From NCBI RefSeq assembly GCF_003390395.1, contig NZ_QUOV01000001.1:4154001-4218000 (forward strand): a stretch of DNA of 64,000 bases, written 5' to 3'. A program made the translations under genes and the position numbers. Source of the stretch: Thalassotalea euphylliae (GTDB taxonomy: Bacteria; Pseudomonadota; Gammaproteobacteria; Enterobacterales; Alteromonadaceae). The notes under the pieces were generated by a model, which was not told the origin of the DNA, did no database searches, and was given only the letters and a program-made list of their open reading frames with translations. Shown here piece by piece: positions 9,316 through 18,367 of this stretch. Each line of letters opens with the position of its first letter. The stretch's first letter is position 1.

Positions 9316-10302
9316 GTGAATAAGCTGCAATTCGGTTTTACTGGTGAGTCTGAAGTACTCAATCAGTTTTCTAATAAAATTGGACAGTGGTGGTATATAT
9401 TCTTTGCTGCAGCCGGTTCTGCGCTGATAAGTATCTGTGCTTCTTTCGCTGCTGGCTTTGATTTTTCTACTAAATTGGAAGCTACTATCGGTTTTTGGCC
9501 ATGCCTATGGTTATTTATTTGGAACCCATGGCTAGGAATATTGTTAGGTGTATTAGCAATTCTATATGGTGGTAAAGGCACATTTAACGACCTAGAAAAC
9601 CTTAACGATATAAATGCAAAACTCAAAAAAGAAAATACAAATATTCCCGAATTAAAAAATCAAATAAATAGCATTTCTGAAGACTCTGAATCATTACAAA
9701 ATCAGCTTTCAGACTTGCAAGTAAAGCTTGTTGAAACATGGCTAAAAGGTAGCTCAAGGCAATGGAAGTTGAGCACTCAAGAGAGGGTTTCGATCTATTA
9801 CTATGTTGACAATCATTTTTATTTACTTGCTAGACATTCTCAAAACCCGATTTACGCCGAGCAACACAGACAAAAGTTTTCTCGAAATCAGGGTGTAATA
9901 AGCAAGGCATGGCAACATAAAATTTGTGTCGATATTGAGAACTGTCCATTATACAAAGATGATCCTGAAGGATACAAAGCCTACATGCAGGAGCATTATC
10001 AATACGACTCCGAGAAAATTGATAATTTAGCAATGAAAAGTAGTCGATTTGTAGCAATATCAATTATTGACGCTGATAAGCATATAGGTGTTATAGTAAT
10101 AGAGTCCGTACGAGCAGATTTTTTTAAATCTCAAAAGGTGTCGCAGATTAAACGTTATTGCACTGAGTATCAAAGTTATATGGTTGACTTTGTTAAGGGC
10201 GCAATTCAATACGATAAATCTGCTAAGGTAGGACAAAATCATAATCTGCACGTTGATCAGGACTTTATGGAGTCATTAACTAAAGGGGGGAAACATGAAT
10301 AA
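9316..10302 (+). CDS. Membrane-anchored coiled-coil GAF-like protein; possible partner of Panacea antitoxin
   Basis: I do not recognise this 328-residue protein as a named family. Two membrane segments lie at about 27-49 and 57-86, followed by a coiled coil (about 90-143: many Leu/Asn/Lys heptads) and a C-terminal domain (150-285) that looks GAF-like: RVSIYYYVDNHFYLLAR, NQGVISKAW and FVAISIIDADKHIGVIVIES occupy the usual strand and helix positions. Initiation at GTG is supported by AGGGA five bases upstream. Its stop overlaps the next start by 8 bases, so the two are translationally coupled. Codon use is AT-rich compared with neighbours. In Panacea systems the paired gene is often a toxin, and membrane toxins are known; that role here is inference. 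Confidence 0.6.
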   Translation: MNKLQFGFTGESEVLNQFSNKIGQWWYIFFAAAGSALISICASFAAGFDFSTKLEATIGFWPCLWLFIWNPWLGILLGVLAILYGGKGTFNDLENLNDINAKLKKENTNIPELKNQINSISEDSESLQNQLSDLQVKLVETWLKGSSRQWKLSTQERVSIYYYVDNHFYLLARHSQNPIYAEQHRQKFSRNQGVISKAWQHKICVDIENCPLYKDDPEGYKAYMQEHYQYDSEKIDNLAMKSSRFVAISIIDADKHIGVIVIESVRADFFKSQKVSQIKRYCTEYQSYMVDFVKGAIQYDKSAKVGQNHNLHVDQDFMESLTKGGKHE

Positions 10303-10780
10303 ATTGCGAGCAATAATGGCATATTTTTGTGCGAACTACCCACATAAAAGCGAACTTTCCAAAGCTCGATTAACGAAGTTAGTTTATTTAGCTGATTGGT
10401 ATTCTGCCCTTATGCGGAACCATAGGATGACAGATATTGATTGGGTTTTTAACCATTATGGGCCTTATGTAGACAACATTACAGATCTAGCCAGTCTTGA
10501 TGGTGACTTTTCAATTACTCCACAGAGGACCACTTATGGTGGAAATAAATTCGTTATTTCGTATAACGGAGATAATGTTGAAGGTCTATTTAATGAGAGT
10601 GAATTAGATATTCTCAACGCAATAATAAGCAAAACAAAAGCTATGTATTTTAATGAGTTTATAGACTTTGTTTATTCTACATATCCAGTCTCATCAAACG
10701 AACGTTATAGTAAACTTAATCTGGAATTATTAGCTGAGCAATACAGGGCAACTCATGTAAATCAAACTCTACGGAACTAG
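10295..10780 (+). CDS. Panacea-domain (DUF4065, SocA-like) protein, candidate antitoxin
   Basis: A 161-residue protein that is essentially one Panacea domain. The conserved core is near the N-terminus: KARLTKLVYLADW, then WVFNHYGPYV, followed by helices ending FIDFVYSTYPV and LNLELLAEQY. Panacea/SocA proteins act as promiscuous antitoxins or proteolytic adaptors for varied toxins, usually encoded next door. A strong GGGGGG Shine-Dalgarno lies just before the ATG, inside the end of the upstream gene. Small size and tight overlap with a membrane protein gene fit a toxin-antitoxin pair, but the order and activity are inferred. Confidence 0.82.
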   Translation: MNKLRAIMAYFCANYPHKSELSKARLTKLVYLADWYSALMRNHRMTDIDWVFNHYGPYVDNITDLASLDGDFSITPQRTTYGGNKFVISYNGDNVEGLFNESELDILNAIISKTKAMYFNEFIDFVYSTYPVSSNERYSKLNLELLAEQYRATHVNQTLRN

Positions 10781-10963
10781 AACTCAGCGATACCGAAGCA
10801 AAAAGCTTAAAATACCTTATCAGTGGACAAGTAATAAAAGCTTTTATTTCGCTATACCTAATGTTACTTGATGTTTGCTTAACTAGGTTAATCTCGAAAC
10901 ATTTGCACAGAAGCCCTATTTATATTTCGTGAAAGTTAGCCAAATTGCTTTATGGTAAAAACA

Positions 10964-10991
10964 AAAACGCCGTAACTCAGTACGGCGTTTT
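10964..10991. terminator. Bidirectional terminator
   Basis: Arms AAAACGCCGTA and TACGGCGTTTT around a 6-base loop. It separates the accessory pair from the minus-strand membrane protein gene. Confidence 0.85.
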
Positions 10992-11024
10992 AAACTGACT
11001 GCTGCTATTTAAACTACAAAGCAA

Positions 11025-11288
11025 TTAGCTGGCTTGTACTGGTTCTCGCTGATAATAGCGGTAAATACCAACCAGTGATGCCGCAATCCAGAAGATTTCA
11101 ATCACAAAGCTCGCCAAGTTGAAGTTAATACACAGGCTGATCAGTAGTAAAATAGCACCGGTTAAGTTTAATAAGTTGTACGCCATGCCTTTTGGGCTAA
11201 GCTTTTCTAACTGAATTAAAAAGAAAGCAAGCACCACTAAAAACGTGCCTGACATACCGATGATATCGGCAAATAAACTAAGAGACAT
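11025..11288 (-). CDS. Small three-helix membrane protein, CBU_0592-like
   Basis: An 87-residue protein that is almost entirely membrane-spanning: segments at about 4-26, 38-57 and 60-78, then a short basic tail (YRYYQREPVQAS). It resembles the CBU_0592 family of small membrane proteins (GMSGTFLVVLAFFL, YNLLNLTGAILLL, FWIAASLVGIYR). No function is established for the family. It is monocistronic, with a terminator immediately downstream and a perfect hairpin in its upstream leader. Confidence 0.75.
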   Translation of the reverse strand: MSLSLFADIIGMSGTFLVVLAFFLIQLEKLSPKGMAYNLLNLTGAILLLISLCINFNLASFVIEIFWIAASLVGIYRYYQREPVQAS

Positions 11289-11342
11289 TCTTACTCCTAA
11301 ACGATGTAATTACCTGGCGCGGTTCCTTGGAGACTAGACCAT

Positions 11343-11365
11343 GTTAGCGACTCAAAGTCGCTAAC
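11343..11365. other. Perfect 10-bp hairpin upstream of small membrane protein
   Basis: GTTAGCGACT and AGTCGCTAAC flank a 3-base loop, 55 bases upstream of the minus-strand start at 11288. There is no T-run, so it may be a leader structure or protein-binding palindrome rather than a terminator. Confidence 0.45.
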
Positions 11366-11567
11366 TTCCCTCTGGCAGAATTTAATGATTAGAAAACGCA
11401 CAATAGGCGTCGAAATTTAAACCGGCGGGTATTCTAGTGATCTAGCGCCAAGAATCAATAGCGAATTATCCTCTGTTGGTGATTATTTCAGCTGCGTTAG
11501 CGTTCACCGTTAAGTCGCGAGATAAAAATGCTAGTATTAGCATTAACTTGGCAGATAAGAAGCAGCT

Positions 11568-12134
11568 ATGTGTGGCCGATTAAACATTATTGACGATCCC
11601 ATCGCACAGTTTATTAACGACGTGTTAGGAATCGAATTTAACACGCAAACCAACCCTGATTTGCGCCCTTCGCAGGATATTGCTGCCATTATTCGCCCTA
11701 GTGGGCAATTTCAACAGCTTAATGCCACATGGGGCATTCAACCTGAGTGGTCAAATCGGTTATTAATTAATGCACAAGCGGAAACGGTGAACACCAAACC
11801 CACATTCAAAGCAGCATTTGGTCATAGCCGCTGCTTACTGCCTTGCTCTGGTTGGTACGAATGGAAAACAGAGCATAATCAAAAAACTAAGTATGCCTTT
11901 ACACACGCCAATGAACAGCCTTTTTTAATGGCGGGCATACTCTATGATCTTGCTGCCCCTAAACTTGTCACACTCACCACCAGTCCGAACGAGAAATGTG
12001 GCGAGATTCACAAACGCATGCCTGTGCTAATTCAGCCAGAACATATCGACTACTGGTTTAATGCTCAGCCACATGAACTAGAGCCTTTGATGAACGCAAT
12101 TAGCGGTGACAGTATTCTCATACAGAGGGCTTAA
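11568..12134 (+). CDS. SOS response-associated peptidase family protein (SRAP, YedK/HMCES)
   Basis: Forms covalent thiazolidine crosslinks with abasic sites in single-stranded DNA, shielding them during replication. The 188-residue protein begins MCGR, so after Met removal Cys2 is the catalytic nucleophile. LLPCSGWYEWK carries the conserved Glu, and a conserved His lies in IHKRMPV. This is shorter than E. coli YedK (222) but all active-site motifs are present. The start is fixed by the need for Cys2. It is a single gene; no LexA box was recognised upstream. Confidence 0.93.
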   Translation: MCGRLNIIDDPIAQFINDVLGIEFNTQTNPDLRPSQDIAAIIRPSGQFQQLNATWGIQPEWSNRLLINAQAETVNTKPTFKAAFGHSRCLLPCSGWYEWKTEHNQKTKYAFTHANEQPFLMAGILYDLAAPKLVTLTTSPNEKCGEIHKRMPVLIQPEHIDYWFNAQPHELEPLMNAISGDSILIQRA

Positions 12135-12502
12135 TCCATACCAGTATTAGCGTTTCATTGCACTCAAACACCTAATTATCGCTGCGCAAAAGTCACTTAA
12201 CCTAATGATCTACATCAATATATAGCACACAATACTTGTTAATTTCACCGGAGTTTAATAGGGTGTCTGTTCGCTAAAATCTTCAAATAGCGATATCCAC
12301 CCTCGGTAAATAGTGAATATTAGTGAAGTTTGTTGCCCTTGAACCTTATCAGTTCGAATTTCCAGCAATTCAAAATCAAGTTTGCCATACTAGTCTTCGT
12401 CATTGATAAGACTTGAGGTAGGACAAGCGCCGAGTATTTTCGTCGATATGCCCACAAAACACTCACTAATAACAACATGGAAAACAAGGAAGCGTGTGCT
12501 TT
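12135..12502. other. Intergenic region upstream of M16 peptidase
   Basis: About 370 bases without a convincing gene, RNA or repeat. AAGGAAG at 12487-12493 is the ribosome binding site of the next gene. Confidence 0.4.
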
Positions 12503-15322
12503 ATGAAAACCTTTACCCAACAACTGACTAAGCTCAGTACCGCACTTGTGCTATCTGGCGCTGCACTTGGTACTTATGCAGGCACAGTCAACAAAAGCCC
12601 AAATGACCCGCGTGAATACCACACCTTCACCTTAGGTAATCAACTGGAAGTTATCACGGTATCTGACCCCAACTTGAAACAGTCGGCTGCCACTTTATCT
12701 GTCGGAGTCGGCCAATATCAAGATCCAACGCAATTTCAAGGTTTAGCGCATTTTCTTGAGCACATGATTTTTATGGGCTCAGAAAAATACCCTACCCCTG
12801 ATGAGTTTATGGCATTCGTTAGTGAAAACGGCGGTCGCACCAATGCTTATACAGCACAGCAGCAAACTACCTACTTATTTACAATCGACAGCAAGCAGTT
12901 TGCACCTGCACTCGATCGATTAAGTAGCGCCATCAAGCAGCCATTGTTTGACGCAAGCATGGTGCAAAAGGAAATCAACGCGGTAAATTCCGAATGGCTA
13001 ACTCATCGCCAATCAGATCAGTTTGTACAGCAACGCGCTGCAGCTCGCACAGGTAACTTAGCGCACCCAAGAGTGCAACTAGGTGTTGGTAATCTAGAAA
13101 CGCTTAACAAAGACAAAGCGGCACTATTAGCTGAGCTAGGTAACTTCCACCAAGATTTTTACTCTGCCAATATCATGAAGTTGGTACTGGTTGGTAACCA
13201 AACACCTAAGCAGCTAAAGAAGTTAGCGAAAAAATACTTTTCGAATATTAAAAACAAGAAAGTCGAGCGCCCAGTCACACTACTACCGGCCTACCAGACA
13301 GAGCATTTAGGCCAACACATTTATGTGCAAAGTAAGGTTAAAGTGCCGCTACTGGCAGTAGAGTTTGCGATCCCCAACAATATGTCGCAATGGCAAAGCC
13401 AAGCTAACGCTTATGTGCAAAAACTTATTGCTTCACAAGAAGAAGGCTCGCTGCTTGCCACGTTAACCGAGCAAGGGCTAATTCAATTTGGCAATGTAAT
13501 GTTTATGCCAAATGCATGGGGTAACAATGGCAGCGCCTTTATTCAATTTGTTTTAACCGAAAAAGGACAGGCCCAGCAAGATACAATTCTGGCGAGTACC
13601 TTTAGCTACCTAGAGCAAATTAAAAGCCAAGGTATTAGCCAAGCACACTTTGACGAGCTAAAAGGCTTGCTCAACCTTCAATACGAAGATTACCGAGCGC
13701 CTGCAGCACTGCCACTTGCTATGCAACTAGCGCAACCTATTTTTGATGTACCAAGTGAGCATTTAATTGATCACAACTTTGTCGCTAAGCGGTTTAATGC
13801 TAAACAGATTGGCGATCTTGTCGATCATTTAACGCCAGAACGCGCACGTATTTACCACATTAATCCTGAAGAAAAAGTCGATACTGAATTAACTTACGCT
13901 GAGGGTGGCTACCGCGTTGCAGCAATAACCGAGCAAGAGTTGGTAAAATGGCAAAGCTCGCCACTAGCGGTGAAATTGCCAGCGGCGCAAATTATTGAGC
14001 AAGAAGAAGCTGTAGAAGTTGTGCTAGACGGCGATTACTCTTCACCGAAGAAAATTTTTAGTGAAGCGGGCACTCAAGTGTTTTACTCACAAAGTACTCA
14101 CCATAAGGGTAAAGAGGGAGTGCTAAACCTTGCACTAACCTCAACTGCCCCATCTGAGAATATCGACAATGCAGTCAGCGCATCACTACTTAACGTCATT
14201 TTTATTAAAGAAAATCAACGTTTGTTACAACGCGCTCAGCAGCGTAATGGTGTAATGATTAGCCCTGCGCCAAACAATGCCAATAACACGGTATTTCGTT
14301 TGTTTGGTCGTAGCAGTAAGCAATTTAAGTTAGCCACTCAGCTTGTAGAAGAGTTCAAAGAATTAGAAATTACTGAACGTGACTTTAAATCAGCCTTGAA
14401 ACTTGTGAATGACTCACTCGAAAGTATGCAAGAGTTGAAAATTTCCGATCAGTTGTCATTCCATGCAATGAACTTAACTCGCCGTAGCCCTTATCAATAT
14501 TCGGTCAAGGCAACGCGCAAAGCCCTTGCCAATGCTTCTTTAGAAAAAGTACAGGCAATGCATCAGCAAATCCTCAACAACAACTTTGTTGATATTTATG
14601 CCCATGGTAATTTTGCACCAAACAAGCTGATTGAATTTGCGAAACAAACACGTGAATTATTGGGTAAAAGTGAAATGCAGCCTTGGTATATAGCTTCAGA
14701 ATTTTCTGTTAAACAAGGTAGCGCAGTCGTAAAAAAAGTGTCGGTAAAACAAGACGGCGTTGGTCTAGTCGATACTTACATTTACCCAGAGCAATCAGCA
14801 AAAGTGCTAGCTCAGCTACATTTGCTTAATCGCTTGTCATCAACACCATTATTTAAGGAGTTGAGAACCAATCAACAAGTTGGCTATGTGGTCAGAAGTT
14901 ACGAAGAGAATATTCACGACTATCCGGCATTGTCAGTGATGATTGTTAGTGACAATACAAACTTGCAACAGCTAAAAGAAAGAATCGAATCTTTCCAAAT
15001 TGGCTTTTACAACGCACTGGAGCAAGTAGATGAAAAAGCGATTACTCAACTGGCTAACTCAGTCGCTGATGAACTCAGTAAAAAGCCTGAAAATATCTTT
15101 GTTGAAGTCGGCCATTTTATTCAAGATTGGGAGCAAAATAAGCACTCTTTTAGCACCAAAGCACAGCAAATTCGCGATATTAAAGCGACCACAAAAGCTG
15201 ACTTACTTGCGCTTTATAAAGATATGTTTATTCAAGGTAAATTTATGAATGCCTTAACCCAATTAAAAGGCGAAGACTTTAAAGATACGGGTTATTACAG
15301 CTGGTCTTCAACGGGTCAATAA
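12503..15322 (+). CDS. ptrA: M16 (insulinase/pitrilysin-type) zinc metallopeptidase
   Basis: A 939-residue secreted metallopeptidase of the protease III (pitrilysin) type, which degrades small peptides in the periplasm. A signal peptide covers about residues 1-25 (MKTFTQQLTK start, Ala-Gly end). The inverted zinc motif HFLEH is in GLAHFLEHMIFMGSEKYP, with the downstream Glu in EINAVNSEW. The four M16 domains are intact, with C-terminal LRTNQQVGYVVRS typical of the inactive half that binds substrate. Length is near E. coli PtrA (962). A GTG at 12494 is also in frame, but AAGGAAG is spaced for the ATG at 12503. Confidence 0.9.
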   Translation: MKTFTQQLTKLSTALVLSGAALGTYAGTVNKSPNDPREYHTFTLGNQLEVITVSDPNLKQSAATLSVGVGQYQDPTQFQGLAHFLEHMIFMGSEKYPTPDEFMAFVSENGGRTNAYTAQQQTTYLFTIDSKQFAPALDRLSSAIKQPLFDASMVQKEINAVNSEWLTHRQSDQFVQQRAAARTGNLAHPRVQLGVGNLETLNKDKAALLAELGNFHQDFYSANIMKLVLVGNQTPKQLKKLAKKYFSNIKNKKVERPVTLLPAYQTEHLGQHIYVQSKVKVPLLAVEFAIPNNMSQWQSQANAYVQKLIASQEEGSLLATLTEQGLIQFGNVMFMPNAWGNNGSAFIQFVLTEKGQAQQDTILASTFSYLEQIKSQGISQAHFDELKGLLNLQYEDYRAPAALPLAMQLAQPIFDVPSEHLIDHNFVAKRFNAKQIGDLVDHLTPERARIYHINPEEKVDTELTYAEGGYRVAAITEQELVKWQSSPLAVKLPAAQIIEQEEAVEVVLDGDYSSPKKIFSEAGTQVFYSQSTHHKGKEGVLNLALTSTAPSENIDNAVSASLLNVIFIKENQRLLQRAQQRNGVMISPAPNNANNTVFRLFGRSSKQFKLATQLVEEFKELEITERDFKSALKLVNDSLESMQELKISDQLSFHAMNLTRRSPYQYSVKATRKALANASLEKVQAMHQQILNNNFVDIYAHGNFAPNKLIEFAKQTRELLGKSEMQPWYIASEFSVKQGSAVVKKVSVKQDGVGLVDTYIYPEQSAKVLAQLHLLNRLSSTPLFKELRTNQQVGYVVRSYEENIHDYPALSVMIVSDNTNLQQLKERIESFQIGFYNALEQVDEKAITQLANSVADELSKKPENIFVEVGHFIQDWEQNKHSFSTKAQQIRDIKATTKADLLALYKDMFIQGKFMNALTQLKGEDFKDTGYYSWSSTGQ

Positions 15323-15342
15323 CCGTTTAGTGTAGCAACTAA

Positions 15343-15396
15343 AAAGCGCCGTTACTTATTGCAAAGTTAGTTATGCAAAAACAGTAACGGCGCTTT
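15343..15396. terminator. Long-stem terminator between ptrA-like gene and proA
   Basis: Arms AAAGCGCCGTTACT and AGTAACGGCGCTTT with a 26-base loop. It can serve both convergent genes. Confidence 0.75.
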
Positions 15397-15429
15397 CTTT
15401 ATATCAATGCCAGACTAGCTTCGACTCAA

Positions 15430-16689
15430 TTAAGGTCTAACTTGGCCATCCCCTAAAACCACAAACTTTTCTGTGGTTAGCGCCTCTAACCCCATTGGCC
15501 CATAGGCGTGCAGCTTACTGGTAGAAATGCCAATTTCTGAGCCTAGGCCAAGCTGCCCACCATCAGAAAAACGCGAAGACACATTGGCCATCACCACAGA
15601 TGAATTGATCCGGCGGATAAACTGCTGACAACGGGAGGTATCTTGGCTAACTATCACTTCAGTGTGATCTGAGGTGTATTGGTTAATGTGAGCAACCGCT
15701 GCGTCGTAATCCGCGACTATTTTAACTGCAATTTCTTGCGCCAAATACTCTGCTTGGAAGTCGTCTTCACTGGCCAGTTCCGCCCCCTCAAAATATGGCT
15801 GAGATTGCGCACAAGCATGAATTTTCACGTCAAATTCTGCTAATGCTTGAGCCGCTTTCGGTAAGTACTGCTCGGCAATCGATTGGTGTACAAGTAAGGT
15901 TTCCAGTGCATTACAAGCGCTTGGGCGCTGCGTTTTACCATTGACAAGCAGATCAATCGCTTTGTTTAAATCAGCAAACTCATCCACGTACTGATGACAA
16001 ACCCCTTTAAAATGCTGAATAACGGGGATTTGACTGTTCTCAGTAACGTAACGAATTAGCCCTTCACCACCGCGTGGAATTACCAAATCAATCGAATCAC
16101 GTTGTTTTAGCAGTTGTTCGATTACTTCACGGCTGGTATCAGGAATAACGGAAACCATGTAAGGATTTAGCTGATGTGTCGCCAACACTTGGTGCAAACA
16201 ATTAGCTAGCGCAAGGTTGCTGTGAATAGCTTCTGAGCCACCACGCAGCACCACCGCGTTACCTGCCTTGATGCAAAGCGCTGCCGACTCTGCGGTCACA
16301 TTTGGGCGTGATTCATAAATCATCGACACAACACCAAGCGGAATACGCATTTTACCCACTTGCATACCATTTGGGCGAAGCTGCATATTCGCAATATTGC
16401 CAACCGGATCAGACAGGTTAACAATGTCGATAATGGCGGCGGCAATATCATCAATTCGCTCAGGTGTCAGCGTTAGCCTGTCTAACATGGCTGACGACAA
16501 ACCTTTGTCTCGCCCTGCTACTAGGTCTTTTTCATTTTCAACAATTATTGCAGCGCTGGCAGCGCGAATGGCCTGCGCCATATCGGTGAGTAGCTGGTTC
16601 TTTTGTGTTGTGGTTAGTTGCGCCACTTCACGGCTTGCAGCTTTAGCTTGTTGTGCCATGTATTGCATATCAAAGTTTTTAGAATTCAT
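15430..16689 (-). CDS. proA: Glutamate-5-semialdehyde dehydrogenase (gamma-glutamyl phosphate reductase)
   Basis: Second enzyme of proline synthesis: NADPH-dependent reduction of gamma-glutamyl phosphate to glutamate semialdehyde. It is about 419 residues (family 415-420) with the aldehyde-dehydrogenase fold; the catalytic Cys lies in TQRPSACNALET, and MIYESRPNVT and LRGGSEAIHSN are family-specific. An in-frame ATG at 16749 would add 20 residues overlapping proB, but AAGGAA lies just before the ATG at 16689, which also gives the normal length. It starts 13 bases after proB ends, in the usual proBA operon. Confidence 0.96.
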   Translation of the reverse strand: MNSKNFDMQYMAQQAKAASREVAQLTTTQKNQLLTDMAQAIRAASAAIIVENEKDLVAGRDKGLSSAMLDRLTLTPERIDDIAAAIIDIVNLSDPVGNIANMQLRPNGMQVGKMRIPLGVVSMIYESRPNVTAESAALCIKAGNAVVLRGGSEAIHSNLALANCLHQVLATHQLNPYMVSVIPDTSREVIEQLLKQRDSIDLVIPRGGEGLIRYVTENSQIPVIQHFKGVCHQYVDEFADLNKAIDLLVNGKTQRPSACNALETLLVHQSIAEQYLPKAAQALAEFDVKIHACAQSQPYFEGAELASEDDFQAEYLAQEIAVKIVADYDAAVAHINQYTSDHTEVIVSQDTSRCQQFIRRINSSVVMANVSSRFSDGGQLGLGSEIGISTSKLHAYGPMGLEALTTEKFVVLGDGQVRP

Positions 16690-16702
16690 GTGCGTTCCTT
16701 TA

Positions 16703-17857
16703 CTACTGAGTGTTGTCGCTGCTGGTATTGGTTTGATTACTGACATCACTGCTATTCGTTTTTAGCATCACCATATCATCACGGTGTACTGCTACTTTAC
16801 TCGGGCAATAGCCAAGAATGGCGGCAATTTGATTACTGTTTTGCCCTATAATCTTCGCCAAATCACGATGGCTATACTGGCTAATACCTTTGGCAACGGG
16901 CGATTGATTTACCGCATCAATAATGTCGATAGAGTCACCGGCAGCAAAACTACCTTCAACGCCTGCAATGCCGGAAGGCAACAACGACGCGCCTTTATTG
17001 GTCACAGCATGAATCGCGCCGGCATCGAGCAATACTCGCCCAGTACTTTTTAACGTGTGTTTTAGCCAGTGTTTTTTCGCTTTAAATGGTGCTTGCTGGG
17101 CATGAAAATGCGTGCCGGCATTAATACCTTGGCCGAATTGTTCAAGCGCATTGGCATCTTCGCCACTGAGAATAAAGGTCGCGATGCCATTTTCTGTTGC
17201 TTTTTCTGCCGCTTGAATCTTGGTTTGCATACCACCTGTCGCAATGTGATTATCAGTACCTGAAGCCATCTGGTATATCGCTGGAGTAATCGCACTTACA
17301 TCGCTGAGCTTTTCAGCGTCAGGGTTATGCTTTGGGTTTTCACGATATAAACCATCAACATCGCTGAGAATTAACAAGCAATCAGCCTCACTGACCAGCG
17401 CTACTTGTGCTGCCAAGTTATCGTTATCGCCAACTTTTAATTCATCGGTTGCCACCGTATCGTTTTCATTAACAATCGGGATCACGCCATTGGCGAGTAA
17501 AATACGAATAGTATTTTTGATATTAATATAGCGCTGGCGATCTTTTAAATCGCCATGGGTGATCAGTAATTGGCTGCATGGCACATCGAAAAAGCGCTGC
17601 CAATTTGCCATCATTTTCATTTGCCCCACTGCCGCCATCGCTTGTTTAGTGGGGATAGAAGGGTTGGGAGAGCCATGTCGTATTAATGCGCGGCCAGCAG
17701 CAACACTGCCAGACGAAACTAAAATCACTTCTTTCCCTGCCTGTTGGCATTGGGTAATAAAGCGCGCTATCGACAATAAATACTGCCCGCTACAACCCTG
17801 TTTATCAGGGGCAACTAAGGCACTGCCGACTTTAATCACAACACGTTGAAAATTCAT
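16703..17857 (-). CDS. proB: Glutamate 5-kinase with PUA domain
   Basis: Commits glutamate to proline synthesis by forming gamma-glutamyl phosphate, and is feedback-inhibited by proline in this family. The 384-residue protein has an amino-acid kinase domain (1-260: VVIKVGSALV, VSSGSVAAG, PIVNENDTVA, DNDNLAAQVA, LLSDVDGLY, GTGGMQTK-like ATGGMQTKIQAAE) and a C-terminal PUA domain (about 280-355). Its C-terminal tail (Ser/Thr/Asn/Asp-rich) is longer than in E. coli (367). It is first gene of proBA. GGAGGAG lies a few bases before the ATG. Confidence 0.96.
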   Translation of the reverse strand: MNFQRVVIKVGSALVAPDKQGCSGQYLLSIARFITQCQQAGKEVILVSSGSVAAGRALIRHGSPNPSIPTKQAMAAVGQMKMMANWQRFFDVPCSQLLITHGDLKDRQRYINIKNTIRILLANGVIPIVNENDTVATDELKVGDNDNLAAQVALVSEADCLLILSDVDGLYRENPKHNPDAEKLSDVSAITPAIYQMASGTDNHIATGGMQTKIQAAEKATENGIATFILSGEDANALEQFGQGINAGTHFHAQQAPFKAKKHWLKHTLKSTGRVLLDAGAIHAVTNKGASLLPSGIAGVEGSFAAGDSIDIIDAVNQSPVAKGISQYSHRDLAKIIGQNSNQIAAILGYCPSKVAVHRDDMVMLKTNSSDVSNQTNTSSDNTQ

Positions 17858-18367
17858 TACTCCTCCTCAATTACTACCAGCCTAGCATGACGTGAAAAAG
17901 GCTTAAATAGCAATCACCTTTTGCGACTTTTATCAACGAAAAGAATCTTTTTAATAGGTTTAAAGCATATGGCTACACTAGCCTTTATTTTTACCCATTA
18001 AATGTTAATAAAATGTATATTTTTAAATGGCTAACTAAAAATGTGTTTATTTTGTCACCTTGGTTGACAACCTATTCAATACCACTGTTTTTCATAGTAA
18101 AAATCCGCACTTTTGTGGTGCAATCTAGTATCAAAAAGCGGTTCTTTTCTAAAAATACATAGTTAAACGTAATTTGCGATAGCTCGTCATATAAGTTCAG
18201 CTTACAACCGTTCACTTTCGCTAGTTATCATCAAGTCCAGTGATTTTTACGATGTAAAAACTGGTTATCTGGTGATAGAAAAAACCGTGTTCAAACACTT
18301 TTTAAACCCTTACAATCTAAAAATCGTCAACCTTAAAAGCAAATTTTTGTCAGTTAAGTTCATTATT
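17858..18367. other. AT-rich divergent promoter region
   Basis: About 510 bases between proB and the acyltransferase gene. A GTG-initiated extension of the acyltransferase to 18272 is open but has no good ribosome site. The stretch is AT-rich with no recognisable RNA, repeat or attenuator. Confidence 0.4.

Noticed and set aside
8971..10990. Search for a duplicated tRNA 3' end (att site) flanking the Panacea pair
   Set aside because: I found no second copy of the tRNA-His 3' end in the islet and no integrase, so an integrative-element claim is not supported.
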